The translations under genes and the position numbers were made by a program. The notes below the pieces were generated by a model. The model was not told the origin of the DNA. It was given only the letters and a program-made list of their open reading frames with translations, and searched no databases. 64,000 nt of DNA, taken from assembly GCA_017942035.1 (NCBI GenBank), contig JAGAVG010000057.1, positions 1-64,000 of the forward strand, in the 5' to 3' direction. Below are positions 9,731 to 16,233 of this stretch, in pieces; the first letter of the stretch is position 1; each line of letters opens with the position of its first letter. This stretch comes from a bacterium (lineage in GTDB: Bacteria > Cyanobacteriota > Vampirovibrionia > Gastranaerophilales > Gastranaerophilaceae).

Positions 9731-10063
9731 ATGGATATATCAATAAGTTTTGGTAAAAGATTACAGAAGTTGAGAAAAGCAAGACATTTAACACAAGCTC
9801 AATTGTCAGAGCTTGTTGATATAGATGTAACTTCAATCTCGAAAATAGAAAATGGAACAACTTTTCCTAAAAAAGAAAATATAGAAAAGTTTGCAAATAT
9901 TTTAGGCTGCGAAATTAAAGATTTGTTTGATTTTAGTAAAGATGATATAACAACAAAACAACAAATATTAAAAAATATAGAAAAGAAACTTTTAAATGCT
10001 AAAATAAAAGATTTAAAATTCTTTAATAAAGTAATAGATGCATATATTGAAGATAATTTCTAA
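9731..10063 (+). CDS. XRE-family transcriptional regulator, controller-like
   Basis: 110-aa DNA-binding protein. Residues 6-62 form a classical HTH_3 domain (RLQKLRKARHLTQAQLSELV, then TSISKIENGTTFP and an aliphatic helix); the C-terminal 45 residues are charged and helical. It is divergent from the type III restriction operon, the arrangement used by controller (C) proteins of restriction systems, and its predicted leaderless start is also reported for several C genes. Autoregulation and control of the restriction operon are inferred. Confidence 0.82.
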   Translation: MDISISFGKRLQKLRKARHLTQAQLSELVDIDVTSISKIENGTTFPKKENIEKFANILGCEIKDLFDFSKDDITTKQQILKNIEKKLLNAKIKDLKFFNKVIDAYIEDNF

Positions 10064-10081
10064 ATATTTTTATTGCCATAA

Positions 10082-10378
10082 CTATTCTTCGTATGTATAT
10101 CGACCTTCTCGTTTAAGTTTTGAACGATATGCAATAGCTTCCATTTCTTCCATTTTTTTCATTTTTTCAATATCTTCATCAAAAAATTTGACTTTCTTAA
10201 TTTCAGCTGTTTCAATCCCCATCATCTCACTATCGTGATTTCTTTTAATTCTTTCAGCCGTAGAAATAAACTCATCCGGTTTATTTTCCAATTTTGTTAC
10301 AGTTCGATTTACTTTAGATTTACATTGAGTTAAGTTAGATATTGTATTGAAGAATTTTCTAAAAATTTTTATTGTCAT
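10082..10378 (-). CDS. Hypothetical small charged protein
   Basis: 98 aa with a clear AAAGGAGT before its ATG, so it is probably a real gene. The C-terminal half is highly charged and helical (EDIEKMKKMEEMEAIAYRSK). No domain recognised. It converges with the XRE gene, 18 bp apart, and lies 35 bp after the start of the ADP-ribosyltransferase stop on the same strand, so it may be read with neither. No function proposed. Confidence 0.5.
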   Translation of the reverse strand: MTIKIFRKFFNTISNLTQCKSKVNRTVTKLENKPDEFISTAERIKRNHDSEMMGIETAEIKKVKFFDEDIEKMKKMEEMEAIAYRSKLKREGRYTYEE

Positions 10379-10413
10379 ATTTGACTCCTTTGAATTTATT
10401 ATACCATGTTTTT

Positions 10414-13020
10414 CTAATTTTTTATATCAGCATATATTTTCCATACACCATTTTCATATTCAATATCTTTTATGGAAATTTGCGAATTTCTTTGCAGTAA
10501 GAATTCAGTTTGATTGCCTTTTGTAGTTTCTGTATTGTAACTTTCTATAAAAGTTCCTTTAGTGCCGGCAGGTAAATCAAACTCCCAACGAATATCACTT
10601 TCATTAAAATGCACGTCTTCACACATAGATGTGGACATAAATCGTTCTTGATTAATCATAATATCTTCATATCTTATATTATCCAAAAGTTGTTCTCTTG
10701 TTTTTACATCTTTTATTTGGGCAATAGCTCGCAGTTCATTTCCTAAACTTTTGCCGTTTGATAATTGTACAATATCTATAATTCCATAGCTATCATCTCT
10801 ATATACCTTAATAGGTTCTTTGATTGCTTGTTTGTCTATATATGCGGTTATATTATCTATATGCTGTTGTATTTCATGTGAAGGCTGAACATTATTTTTC
10901 TTTAAATCAGTTAAAGCCCAATTAATGTTGCCGGAATCATATTTATAAACCATTATTGATTTATGAAATTCACCTTGAGGCGGATTTTTAACACTATTAA
11001 TTATTACATCCCAATGTGCAGGCGATAATTGAGCTAATCTGCCAATAGGCGTGCGGTTACGGGATAATACCATAACAAGCTCTGTAAGTTTTTCAGGATT
11101 TGCATCCCAATATTTTAAACTTGCAGGATCGCTTATGTCATGCAGTTTTTGAGTTACAAAAGTGTACATCGACCCTTTAGTTTTAGTAAGACCAACTAAA
11201 ACCGGAATCAATTGAGAAATACCCTCAGAAGTCAAATCAACCTGCCCGGTGATTGCATAATCAGCCAAAACACTTAACGAGGCATCTAATCCGACTTTAG
11301 AAACCAATGCCGCTAATCTCGGACAATTCTGCATTACAAGTTCAGCATAAGCCATAGAGGATATCTTACCAATCCCCATACCTGAAGCCATTAATGCTGC
11401 AGAAGTTGCTATTTCTTTAAAAATAGCCTTCTTATCTTCTTCTGTGATTCCGCCGGGTTTGGTCGCATCTTCAGCAATTTGCACAGTAGCTCCGCCAAAG
11501 GTTCCAAGAGCCATACCGCCCCAAATCATCGCAGAGGCAATTTGACCTCCAACCGGAATAACCTGTCCTGCAATCGCAACAAGTATTCCGACTCCTTGCA
11601 CTCCTGCTTTGATTGCTTGAACACCTCTTGCTTGACTTTCAACAAATGCTTGAGCTAATCGTGTTCCGTTTTCTTCACCGTAAGCAAGGTTGTATGCCTG
11701 TTTACATTCCGACTCATACTCGGTAATCGTTTTTCCGTTAAGTAAACTTTTAATATTGCTATTTAGGTTCGCTTGAATATTTTTTGAAATATTGACAAGG
11801 GTATACGATTTATTTAAACAATCAATCTTTCCGTCTTTAAATGATGCATTATTCTGCTTTAACACTTCATTAATTTTATCTGTGTCGTTACCGTATAAAG
11901 ATGTTAATGCCTGAATTATTTTTCGTTCAAGGTTATTAACACAGGCACCTGTGGCATCTTGAAAAGGTGCTCCGTATTTATTGTTACCGTCAACGGCAGT
12001 TGTGGCATCGTATAACAAATTTTGAATTTGTTTGTTGCGATTATTTGCAGCAAGAACCAGTGACAAATATGCTTGTTTTTCCGTATAATCCGTAATTGTC
12101 TCCGGCTTGTAACTAACGCCACGTTCTTTAAGAAAAGTAGTTTCAAAATCCATAAGTTTGTAACTTGAGTCTTTGTTTTCGATTAAACTCGCAACCGAAT
12201 TAGGGTTTTTGAAATTTATATTCAAGAAATTAACAGAATCCAACAAACGAGGGCGATTAGCACATTGTTCATCTTGTAAAGCTCTGGCAGTTAAATTTTC
12301 TTTAATTTGAGGGATCTGAATTGCATAATCTTCATCCGATAATGTTAAAACTTTTGAAATAAACTCATTAAGTTTTTGTGGTTCAAGTTTTCCCAATTCA
12401 GATTGCAGGTATTTTGCATCATTAGAATCTGCTCCCAATAGTTTAACGGCTAAATCTAATTTTGCTTCAAGGTAATCTTTTTGAGATAATTGGTAATTAG
12501 CCGAGAGTTCAAGCAACTGAGCTCCGAGCTGTTCGTTAGCGAGAATTCTTCCTACACGGGATGAGGCGAATTCTGTGTTAAATAATTCTTTGCCGCTGTT
12601 AAAAATGTTAGAAATAGAACCTTGATTATTAATTTGGGTGTTATATATTGCTAAGGCTTTGTTAAGATCATTTTTTAAATAATCAATTGCAAATAATTTA
12701 ATTTCTTCTGTGGTCGGTTCAGATGGCGGAACCTGAACAGGTAAAATTTCAGTAGTTTTTGGTTGTATAAAACCCAGTTTTTGGAATAGGTTATTGCAAA
12801 CAACTTGGGCGGTATCGCATTCGGTCAAACCTGAGACAACTATATTGTTCCCAAAAGCTGAGGCATTGCTTGATTGAACTCCCCACGAATTAACTTTGTT
12901 TTGGTAATCAGGCAAAACAGAGTTCATAATCTGAACAGCCTCTTTTTCTGAGATGTTCGGATTATTTGTTTTATATGCGGCTAACATCCGTATTTCCTGA
13001 ATGCTCAGGTCTCTATCCAT
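10414..13020 (-). CDS. Large protein with C-terminal ADP-ribosyltransferase (VIP2/C3-type) domain
   Basis: 868 aa. The last ~200 residues carry the signature of ADP-ribosyltransferase exoenzymes: R741 in VYRD, the STS motif S796-T797-S798 in RFMSTSM, LPAGTKGTFIES, and Q837-T-E839 in NQTEFLL. R-STS-(Q/E)xE is the known NAD-binding and catalytic triad of this fold; a Q at the first position is typical of C3-like and other non-arginine-specific members. A glycine/alanine-rich hydrophobic stretch (about residues 475-545) could be membrane-active. The N-terminal ~470 residues are helical and unrecognised. No signal peptide and no immunity gene recognised nearby. Likely a toxin or effector; target unknown. 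Confidence 0.75.
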   Translation of the reverse strand: MDRDLSIQEIRMLAAYKTNNPNISEKEAVQIMNSVLPDYQNKVNSWGVQSSNASAFGNNIVVSGLTECDTAQVVCNNLFQKLGFIQPKTTEILPVQVPPSEPTTEEIKLFAIDYLKNDLNKALAIYNTQINNQGSISNIFNSGKELFNTEFASSRVGRILANEQLGAQLLELSANYQLSQKDYLEAKLDLAVKLLGADSNDAKYLQSELGKLEPQKLNEFISKVLTLSDEDYAIQIPQIKENLTARALQDEQCANRPRLLDSVNFLNINFKNPNSVASLIENKDSSYKLMDFETTFLKERGVSYKPETITDYTEKQAYLSLVLAANNRNKQIQNLLYDATTAVDGNNKYGAPFQDATGACVNNLERKIIQALTSLYGNDTDKINEVLKQNNASFKDGKIDCLNKSYTLVNISKNIQANLNSNIKSLLNGKTITEYESECKQAYNLAYGEENGTRLAQAFVESQARGVQAIKAGVQGVGILVAIAGQVIPVGGQIASAMIWGGMALGTFGGATVQIAEDATKPGGITEEDKKAIFKEIATSAALMASGMGIGKISSMAYAELVMQNCPRLAALVSKVGLDASLSVLADYAITGQVDLTSEGISQLIPVLVGLTKTKGSMYTFVTQKLHDISDPASLKYWDANPEKLTELVMVLSRNRTPIGRLAQLSPAHWDVIINSVKNPPQGEFHKSIMVYKYDSGNINWALTDLKKNNVQPSHEIQQHIDNITAYIDKQAIKEPIKVYRDDSYGIIDIVQLSNGKSLGNELRAIAQIKDVKTREQLLDNIRYEDIMINQERFMSTSMCEDVHFNESDIRWEFDLPAGTKGTFIESYNTETTKGNQTEFLLQRNSQISIKDIEYENGVWKIYADIKN

Positions 13021-13247
13021 TACCTAATATCCTATCTAAATATCACTTTTAGTTATACGGATTAAAAAACATATTACTTTGATACTTTTGGTATTGTTTT
13101 AATATTTTTTTACATTAAAGTTTGAGTTGCCGAAATAATCAAACTGTCTGTATTAAGAAATCAAACTGTCTGTTCATTTACACCTAACCCTAATCTCATT
13201 GTAATCTTGTGCTTTTAAATTTATAACTCTAATAACCCTGCCGGCAT
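13021..13247. repeat. Intergenic region with short direct repeats
   Basis: No coding potential seen. CAAACTGTCTGT occurs twice in a row (near 13139 and 13163) and GTTGCCGAAATAATCAA at about 13126-13144 recurs near 19097. A 20-base sequence at 13232-13251 (ATAACCCTGCCGGCATGAAA) recurs in the same orientation at 15952-15971. Confidence 0.5.
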
Positions 13248-13248
13248 G

Positions 13249-13274
13249 AAAAAAGAGGTTTTACCCTCTTGTTT
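13249..13274 (-). terminator. Intrinsic terminator of the small-ORF pair
   Basis: Read leftward, GAGGGTAAAACCTC is followed by six T residues, 1-2 bases after the stop of the 79-aa ORF. Confidence 0.7.
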
Positions 13275-13512
13275 AAATTATTGCGCATATATCAACAAAT
13301 TCTTTTCTTATTTTTCTTAACTCATCTGTTACATATTCTGCTAATAGATACATTCTTGCTCCGGCAGTATCTAAAGGCTCTGTTTCTTTTTCTCTTAAAA
13401 TTGGTGTATAACGATCTAATTCCTCACATATATAATGTAAAATCTGAATACAATAGTTTAATTTTGTGTTGCTATTTTCTATTTTACTGTTTATTTTTTG
13501 AATATCTACCAT
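13273..13512 (-). CDS. Hypothetical 79-aa protein
   Basis: Small helical protein with no recognised domain; residues 50-75 (RMYLLAEYVTDELRKIRKEF) form an amphipathic helix resembling one in its neighbour. GAGGTG lies 6 bases before the ATG and the upstream gene ends 2 bp away, so the two are translated as a pair. Size and setting resemble small accessory genes of phages or plasmids. Confidence 0.55.
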   Translation of the reverse strand: MVDIQKINSKIENSNTKLNYCIQILHYICEELDRYTPILREKETEPLDTAGARMYLLAEYVTDELRKIRKEFVDICAII

Positions 13513-13514
13513 AA

Positions 13515-13757
13515 TTACACCTCATACTTTCTATTCAATAATTCTTTGATTTGACTGTTTAAGTTTATTAAATGTGCGGTTAAAAGGTTAAACATACCCT
13601 CAAAAGCTCTAATTCTCAACTCTATATAAACATCTTCTGAGTGCATATTAACGGCTTCGCACTCGGCCAATTCAGTCACAGCCGTTATTGCGCTTATACT
13701 GTCTACTAAATCGTTCAAAAAATCTTCAGTATCTTGCATTGTTAATTCTTTTTTCAT
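13515..13757 (-). CDS. Hypothetical 80-aa protein
   Basis: Acidic helical protein (TELAECEAVNMHSEDVYIEL, then RIRAFEGMFNLLTAHLINL). It has AGGAGA before its ATG and forms a two-gene unit with the 79-aa ORF downstream. The overall helix pattern of the two proteins is similar, so they may be a diverged duplicate or partner pair. Function not recognised. Confidence 0.55.
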   Translation of the reverse strand: MKKELTMQDTEDFLNDLVDSISAITAVTELAECEAVNMHSEDVYIELRIRAFEGMFNLLTAHLINLNSQIKELLNRKYEV

Positions 13758-13939
13758 TTTTGTTCTCCTATTTCACTTTTTATGTTCAAAATTCACGGTG
13801 TTTTTTTCAATTTTAAGGCGGGGTAAATTCAAAAGATGATAATTTATACCTACCGAAGGGTAAAATCTTAAAATCACCCTTTTACTGTTTCGAGAGATTT
13901 ACTTTTTTGTTTACTTGTTTGGTCATTATTTTACTCTTT

Positions 13940-14050
13940 TATACAATGGGGTTCTTTCACCCCTGTCAGCTTTAAATTTCCCTATCCCGCCCACCGCTTG
14001 GCGGTTGCTTTGTCGAGTTGCCCCGTATGACTGTTATCGGATAGTCATAA
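13940..14050. ncRNA. GC-rich intergenic segment with three hairpins, possible structured RNA
   Basis: The 296-bp gap 13758-14053 has no ORF. Its right part is much more GC-rich than its surroundings and holds three hairpins: GGGG/CCCC (13948-13951 with 13960-13963), ACCGC/GCGGT (13993-13997 with 14001-14005) and TATGACT/AGTCATA (14026-14032 with 14043-14049). In an AT-rich genome such islands often mark structured RNAs. Strand is not clear; it lies just after the stop of the leftward 82-aa ORF. No known family recognised. Confidence 0.3.
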
Positions 14051-14053
14051 TCC

Positions 14054-14302
14054 CTAGCACATTACTTCGCGTGCAGTGTATTTGAAAACATCAGCCATTT
14101 GTTCAATGCTGAAGTCTACAACTTGTTTTGTAAAAGAAATAAAACCATAAAGGTTAATGCCGTTTTCTTTTAAAACTTCAAGAACAGCATCATCAGTTAA
14201 TTTTCTGGTAGTAGTGAATGAAAATTCAGTTACATTATCATAGCTGTATCTGTTTAAGTCTAATCTTTTTGTTTCTGTTCTTTGTGTTTTTGAAATTTGC
14301 AT
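14054..14302 (-). CDS. Hypothetical 82-aa protein
   Basis: Small protein, unrecognised. Preceded by AGGTATTAATAAA before the ATG. It contains a basic N-terminus and two predicted beta/alpha stretches (NVTEFSFTTTRKL and VVDFSIEQMADVFKY). It is divergent from the XRE gene at 14456, so its promoter shares the 14303-14407 gap, which is AT-rich and otherwise featureless apart from the XRE promoter. Confidence 0.5.
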   Translation of the reverse strand: MQISKTQRTETKRLDLNRYSYDNVTEFSFTTTRKLTDDAVLEVLKENGINLYGFISFTKQVVDFSIEQMADVFKYTAREVMC

Positions 14303-14407
14303 TTTATTAATACCTATTTGTTAATGCTTATATTATTAGTATAAACGAATATGTTATTATTGTCAAGCAATTTATTAATATATTAGTTATAAATCTTAAC
14401 ATATACA

Positions 14408-14436
14408 TTGACGATAATAATAAAATCGTTTATTAT
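14408..14436 (+). promoter_or_regulatory. Sigma-70-type promoter of the XRE/tandem-RNA unit
   Basis: TTGACG (14408-14413), a 17-base spacer, and TATTAT (14431-14436) form a near-consensus promoter. The TTG at 14408 is therefore a -35 box, not a start codon. Transcription would begin near 14443 and run into the XRE gene and the RNAs behind it. Confidence 0.7.
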
Positions 14437-14455
14437 AAATAGTAAGGAGAATAAA

Positions 14456-14647
14456 ATGAATTTTGAATTTTTATTTAAAGGTAAACTTGCTGAAAATGGT
14501 TTAAGTATGCGAAAGTTTGCAGAAAAGCTAAATGTATCACCAGAAAATCTTTCACAAAAGGTTAAAAGAGGTAGTATTACATATGATTATGCACAACACA
14601 TAGCCGACCTACTCGGTTACGACATAGAATGGGTTAAAAGAAATTAG
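14456..14647 (+). CDS. Short XRE/Cro-like DNA-binding protein
   Basis: 63 aa, essentially one HTH domain (LSMRKFAEKLNVSPENLSQK, then ITYDYAQHIADLLGYDI). The start is the ATG at 14456 because AAGGAG lies just before it and a promoter occupies the upstream in-frame extension. Cro-like size is typical of phage or mobile-element regulators. Its stop codon lies inside the first stem of the tandem RNA that follows, so gene and RNA are probably one transcript. Confidence 0.8.
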   Translation: MNFEFLFKGKLAENGLSMRKFAEKLNVSPENLSQKVKRGSITYDYAQHIADLLGYDIEWVKRN

Positions 14648-14722
14648 CTATAGTACGGTAAATCTGGAGACCGAGCCAACTGGCGACAGAGGGATAGTTC
14701 CAGTCCTCATAACTATATGCTA
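14645..14722 (+). ncRNA. Structured RNA, tandem copy 1
   Basis: Core at 14655-14708 inside a closing stem of 10 bp (TAGCTATAGT at 14645-14654 with ACTATA-T-GCTA at 14712-14722, one bulge). Inside: hairpin CGGT/ACCG with loop AAATCTGGAG, hairpin GCC/GGC, and hairpin GAGG/CCTC with loop containing GATAGTTCCAG. The loop sequences CTGGA and TCCAG are complementary and can form a kissing pair. The core is shared with copy 2 while the closing stem is different but still paired. No known RNA family recognised. Confidence 0.75.
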
Positions 14723-14725
14723 TTA

Positions 14726-14799
14726 CATCTGATACGGTAAATCTCGGTACCGCAGCACAATTAGCAACAGAGGGATAGCCCGAGTCCTCTTTTCAGATG
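14726..14799 (+). ncRNA. Structured RNA, tandem copy 2
   Basis: Same core as copy 1 (14734-14789; copies are 79 bases apart) but closed by CATCTGA (14726-14732) and TCAGATG (14793-14799), a perfect 7-bp stem unlike that of copy 1. The loop-loop pair is CTCGG with CCGAG, where copy 1 has CTGGA with TCCAG: compensatory changes that support the pseudoknot. Conserved blocks are TACGGTAAATCT, ACCG, ACAGAGGGATAG and AGTCCTC. An intrinsic terminator follows within 5 bases. Confidence 0.75.
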
Positions 14800-14802
14800 G
14801 GG

Positions 14803-14830
14803 AAACAGGTTAAGAAATTAGCCTGTTTTT
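14803..14830 (+). terminator. Intrinsic terminator after the tandem RNA
   Basis: AAACAGG, a 12-base loop, CCTGTTTTT. It ends the unit that starts at the 14408 promoter, giving a predicted transcript of about 390 nt. Confidence 0.7.
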
Positions 14831-14975
14831 CTTGTACTATAAAAAAGGTAACATGCTTGTTATTTGCATTATACTATCTAGTTAAATTAAGTTATAATAA
14901 CTAAATTTTTGTAAAACACTTGATTTTTTTTGTAAAATAGTAAATAATATAAATGTAACTATGTGCACGACACAA

Positions 14976-15068
14976 AGTGACCGGATGTAATTCCTTCAGT
15001 GTCACTGTTACCTAAAGATTTGCGAGAAGAACCGGATGTAATTCCTTCAGTGTTCTTCTCGTTTTGTT
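14976..15068 (+). ncRNA. Twin stem-loops with an identical 21-nt loop, upstream of a HEPN gene
   Basis: The same 21 bases (begin CCGGATGTAATTCC, end TTCAGTG) occur at 14981-15001 and 15032-15052, 51 bases apart. Each copy is flanked by a different inverted repeat: AGTGA/TCACT (14976-14980, 15002-15006) and CGAGAAGAA/TTCTTCTCG (15023-15031, 15053-15061). The second hairpin is followed by TTTTGTTT and looks like a terminator. Loop conservation with stem replacement is the mark of a functional RNA. A -10-like TATAAT lies at 14893-14898 in the AT-rich stretch before it. It ends 18 bases before a HEPN-protein ORF, an arrangement like type III antitoxin RNAs. Confidence 0.65.
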
Positions 15069-15085
15069 TATGATATATTTTCAAA

Positions 15086-15811
15086 ATGGCAATAGATATT
15101 AACGATATTATTGAGTTTAGTAAGATATATAAAAGAGTTATGGATATTGAGTTAAAGCTTAAAGAAAAATTGAAGTTTGCTCTTCATGTCACATTTCCAA
15201 ATCGTATGTTTTATAGACTTACTCCATTTATATTGAAAAATTTTACAGGTCGTTATACTGAAGGATTTGGCAAAAAATCACGAGATTTATTAATTGATTT
15301 AGTCAAATCAAAAAAGATAGAAGAAGAAAAGCTCAATCAATTTGTAAATATGGCTTATTTATCTGATTTGTTAAAGATATTAACCGATGAGCCAGCTATA
15401 TATAGAGATATGAACTTTAATAAAAATTTTTACTGTCAAAATGTATTATTCAATGATCTAAAAAAATATGCATCATTATTAAAGAAATTAAGAAATGCAA
15501 TTATGCATTTTGATATAAATACATATAAACAAAACAAAATAGCTTTTATTAATGCTCTTGGTTATTGGGAATTACAATTAAATTGTTCAAAATGTTTTAT
15601 ACATAATTTACCTGCAGTAACTCCGAAAATAACTCCCGTATTAAATTTGTTAGCTTTACATAATCCGGATTTCTTTTCTTTAAGTGATAGGATTGTATGT
15701 GATATTTTTGATGAAGTCGCTTTCTTAAATGGCAGAGAAATTAAGGATTTGCCGGAATATTGGTCAATTGTTAGAGCTTATTATGAATTAAAACGCAAAC
15801 ATAATAAATAG
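15086..15811 (+). CDS. HEPN-type (Abi-like) protein, candidate RNase toxin
   Basis: 241 aa. The motif LRNAIMHFD at residues 135-143 gives R136-x4-H141, the catalytic RX4-6H motif of HEPN ribonucleases, in the R-N-x-x-x-H form common in Abi_2/AbiF-like abortive infection proteins. The rest is alpha-helical as expected, with a charged N-terminal helix. No Shine-Dalgarno precedes the ATG. The two stem-loops with identical loops end 18 bases upstream, so a toxin whose activity is held by RNA is a reasonable hypothesis. Exact HEPN family is uncertain. Confidence 0.65.
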   Translation: MAIDINDIIEFSKIYKRVMDIELKLKEKLKFALHVTFPNRMFYRLTPFILKNFTGRYTEGFGKKSRDLLIDLVKSKKIEEEKLNQFVNMAYLSDLLKILTDEPAIYRDMNFNKNFYCQNVLFNDLKKYASLLKKLRNAIMHFDINTYKQNKIAFINALGYWELQLNCSKCFIHNLPAVTPKITPVLNLLALHNPDFFSLSDRIVCDIFDEVAFLNGREIKDLPEYWSIVRAYYELKRKHNK

Positions 15812-15847
15812 AAACAAATAAAAAAATATTCATTCTAAGCTTGCCAG

Positions 15848-15869
15848 AACACGTTTTAACGTGTTTAAT
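15848..15869 (+). terminator. Weak terminator-like hairpin after the HEPN gene
   Basis: AACACG-TTTTAA-CGTGTT followed by TAAT; the stem is good but the T-run is short. The region 15812-16132 otherwise holds no gene, only the 20-base direct repeat at 15952-15971 and the repeat units at 16025-16129. Confidence 0.4.
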
Positions 15870-15951
15870 ATCTCGATTAATATAAAGTGTCATTTTTGAT
15901 ATAAAATCGATTTTAGGCTTGTTCTCTCTGACGCAGAATTGATTTTTTATT

Positions 15952-15971
15952 ATAACCCTGCCGGCATGAAA
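15952..15971 (+). repeat. 20-base direct repeat, copy 2
   Basis: ATAACCCTGCCGGCATGAAA, identical to 13232-13251 and in the same orientation. The two copies bracket a 2.7-kb block with the small ORFs, the XRE/RNA unit and the HEPN module, so they could be attachment-site remnants or copies of a dispersed repeat. Confidence 0.6.
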
Positions 15972-16024
15972 TAAAAACACTGTTTTACTAAAAATTATAA
16001 AGAGATTACAACTAGGCTAAAAAT

Positions 16025-16129
16025 AAATCGTAGCGTACGGCAGGAAAACGGCAGGATAAATTAGAATTTACTTTTAAATAAATGATATAAAAAATCGTAG
16101 CGGACGCTACGATAACGCTACGATAAATT
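16025..16129. repeat. Two 38-nt repeat units with coupled differences
   Basis: Units at 16025-16062 and 16092-16129 share AAATCGTAGCG at the left and ATAAATT at the right. Each contains an internal heptamer twice, 4 bases apart: CGGCAGG in the first unit, CGCTACG in the second. The two heptamer copies changed together. In the second unit CGTAGCG/CGCTACG form a palindrome. A related pattern (CGTTG, then CAACG twice) occurs at 16139-16165. Confidence 0.6.
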
Positions 16130-16132
16130 TAA

Positions 16133-16230
16133 AAAACGTCGTTGATAAAACAACGAAAAACAACGGTAAAAAGACCTTTTGTGCCTCTTAGCGAGAGAAT
16201 TGATATTGTAAGTAACTGCAAGTTTGTTGA
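16133..16230 (+). pseudogene. Cytidylyltransferase-like remnant
   Basis: The open frame reads KRPFVPLSERIDIVSNCKFV and then DKVVRL-stop. This matches the KR-P--P---R--IV---K-VD-V- block of the nucleotidyltransferase family that includes glycerol-3-phosphate and choline-phosphate cytidylyltransferases. Both the upstream nucleotide-binding part and the downstream part are missing. It stops exactly where a fragment of an ABC transporter gene begins in another frame, so this is one side of a deletion or recombination junction. Confidence 0.45.
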
Positions 16231-16233
16231 TAA

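Noticed and set aside
14655-14789. Purine or other known riboswitch
   Set aside because: Loop-loop pairing recalls purine riboswitches, but the conserved junction bases of that class are missing and no metabolic gene follows the terminator.
14981-15052. Two-repeat CRISPR array (21-nt repeat, 30-nt spacer)
   Set aside because: The bases flanking each repeat form perfect inverted repeats, which random spacers would not; there are only two repeats and no cas genes.
16025-16170. Short CRISPR or plasmid iterons
   Set aside because: Units are too few and too different inside, no cas or rep gene is near, and the word pairs change together.
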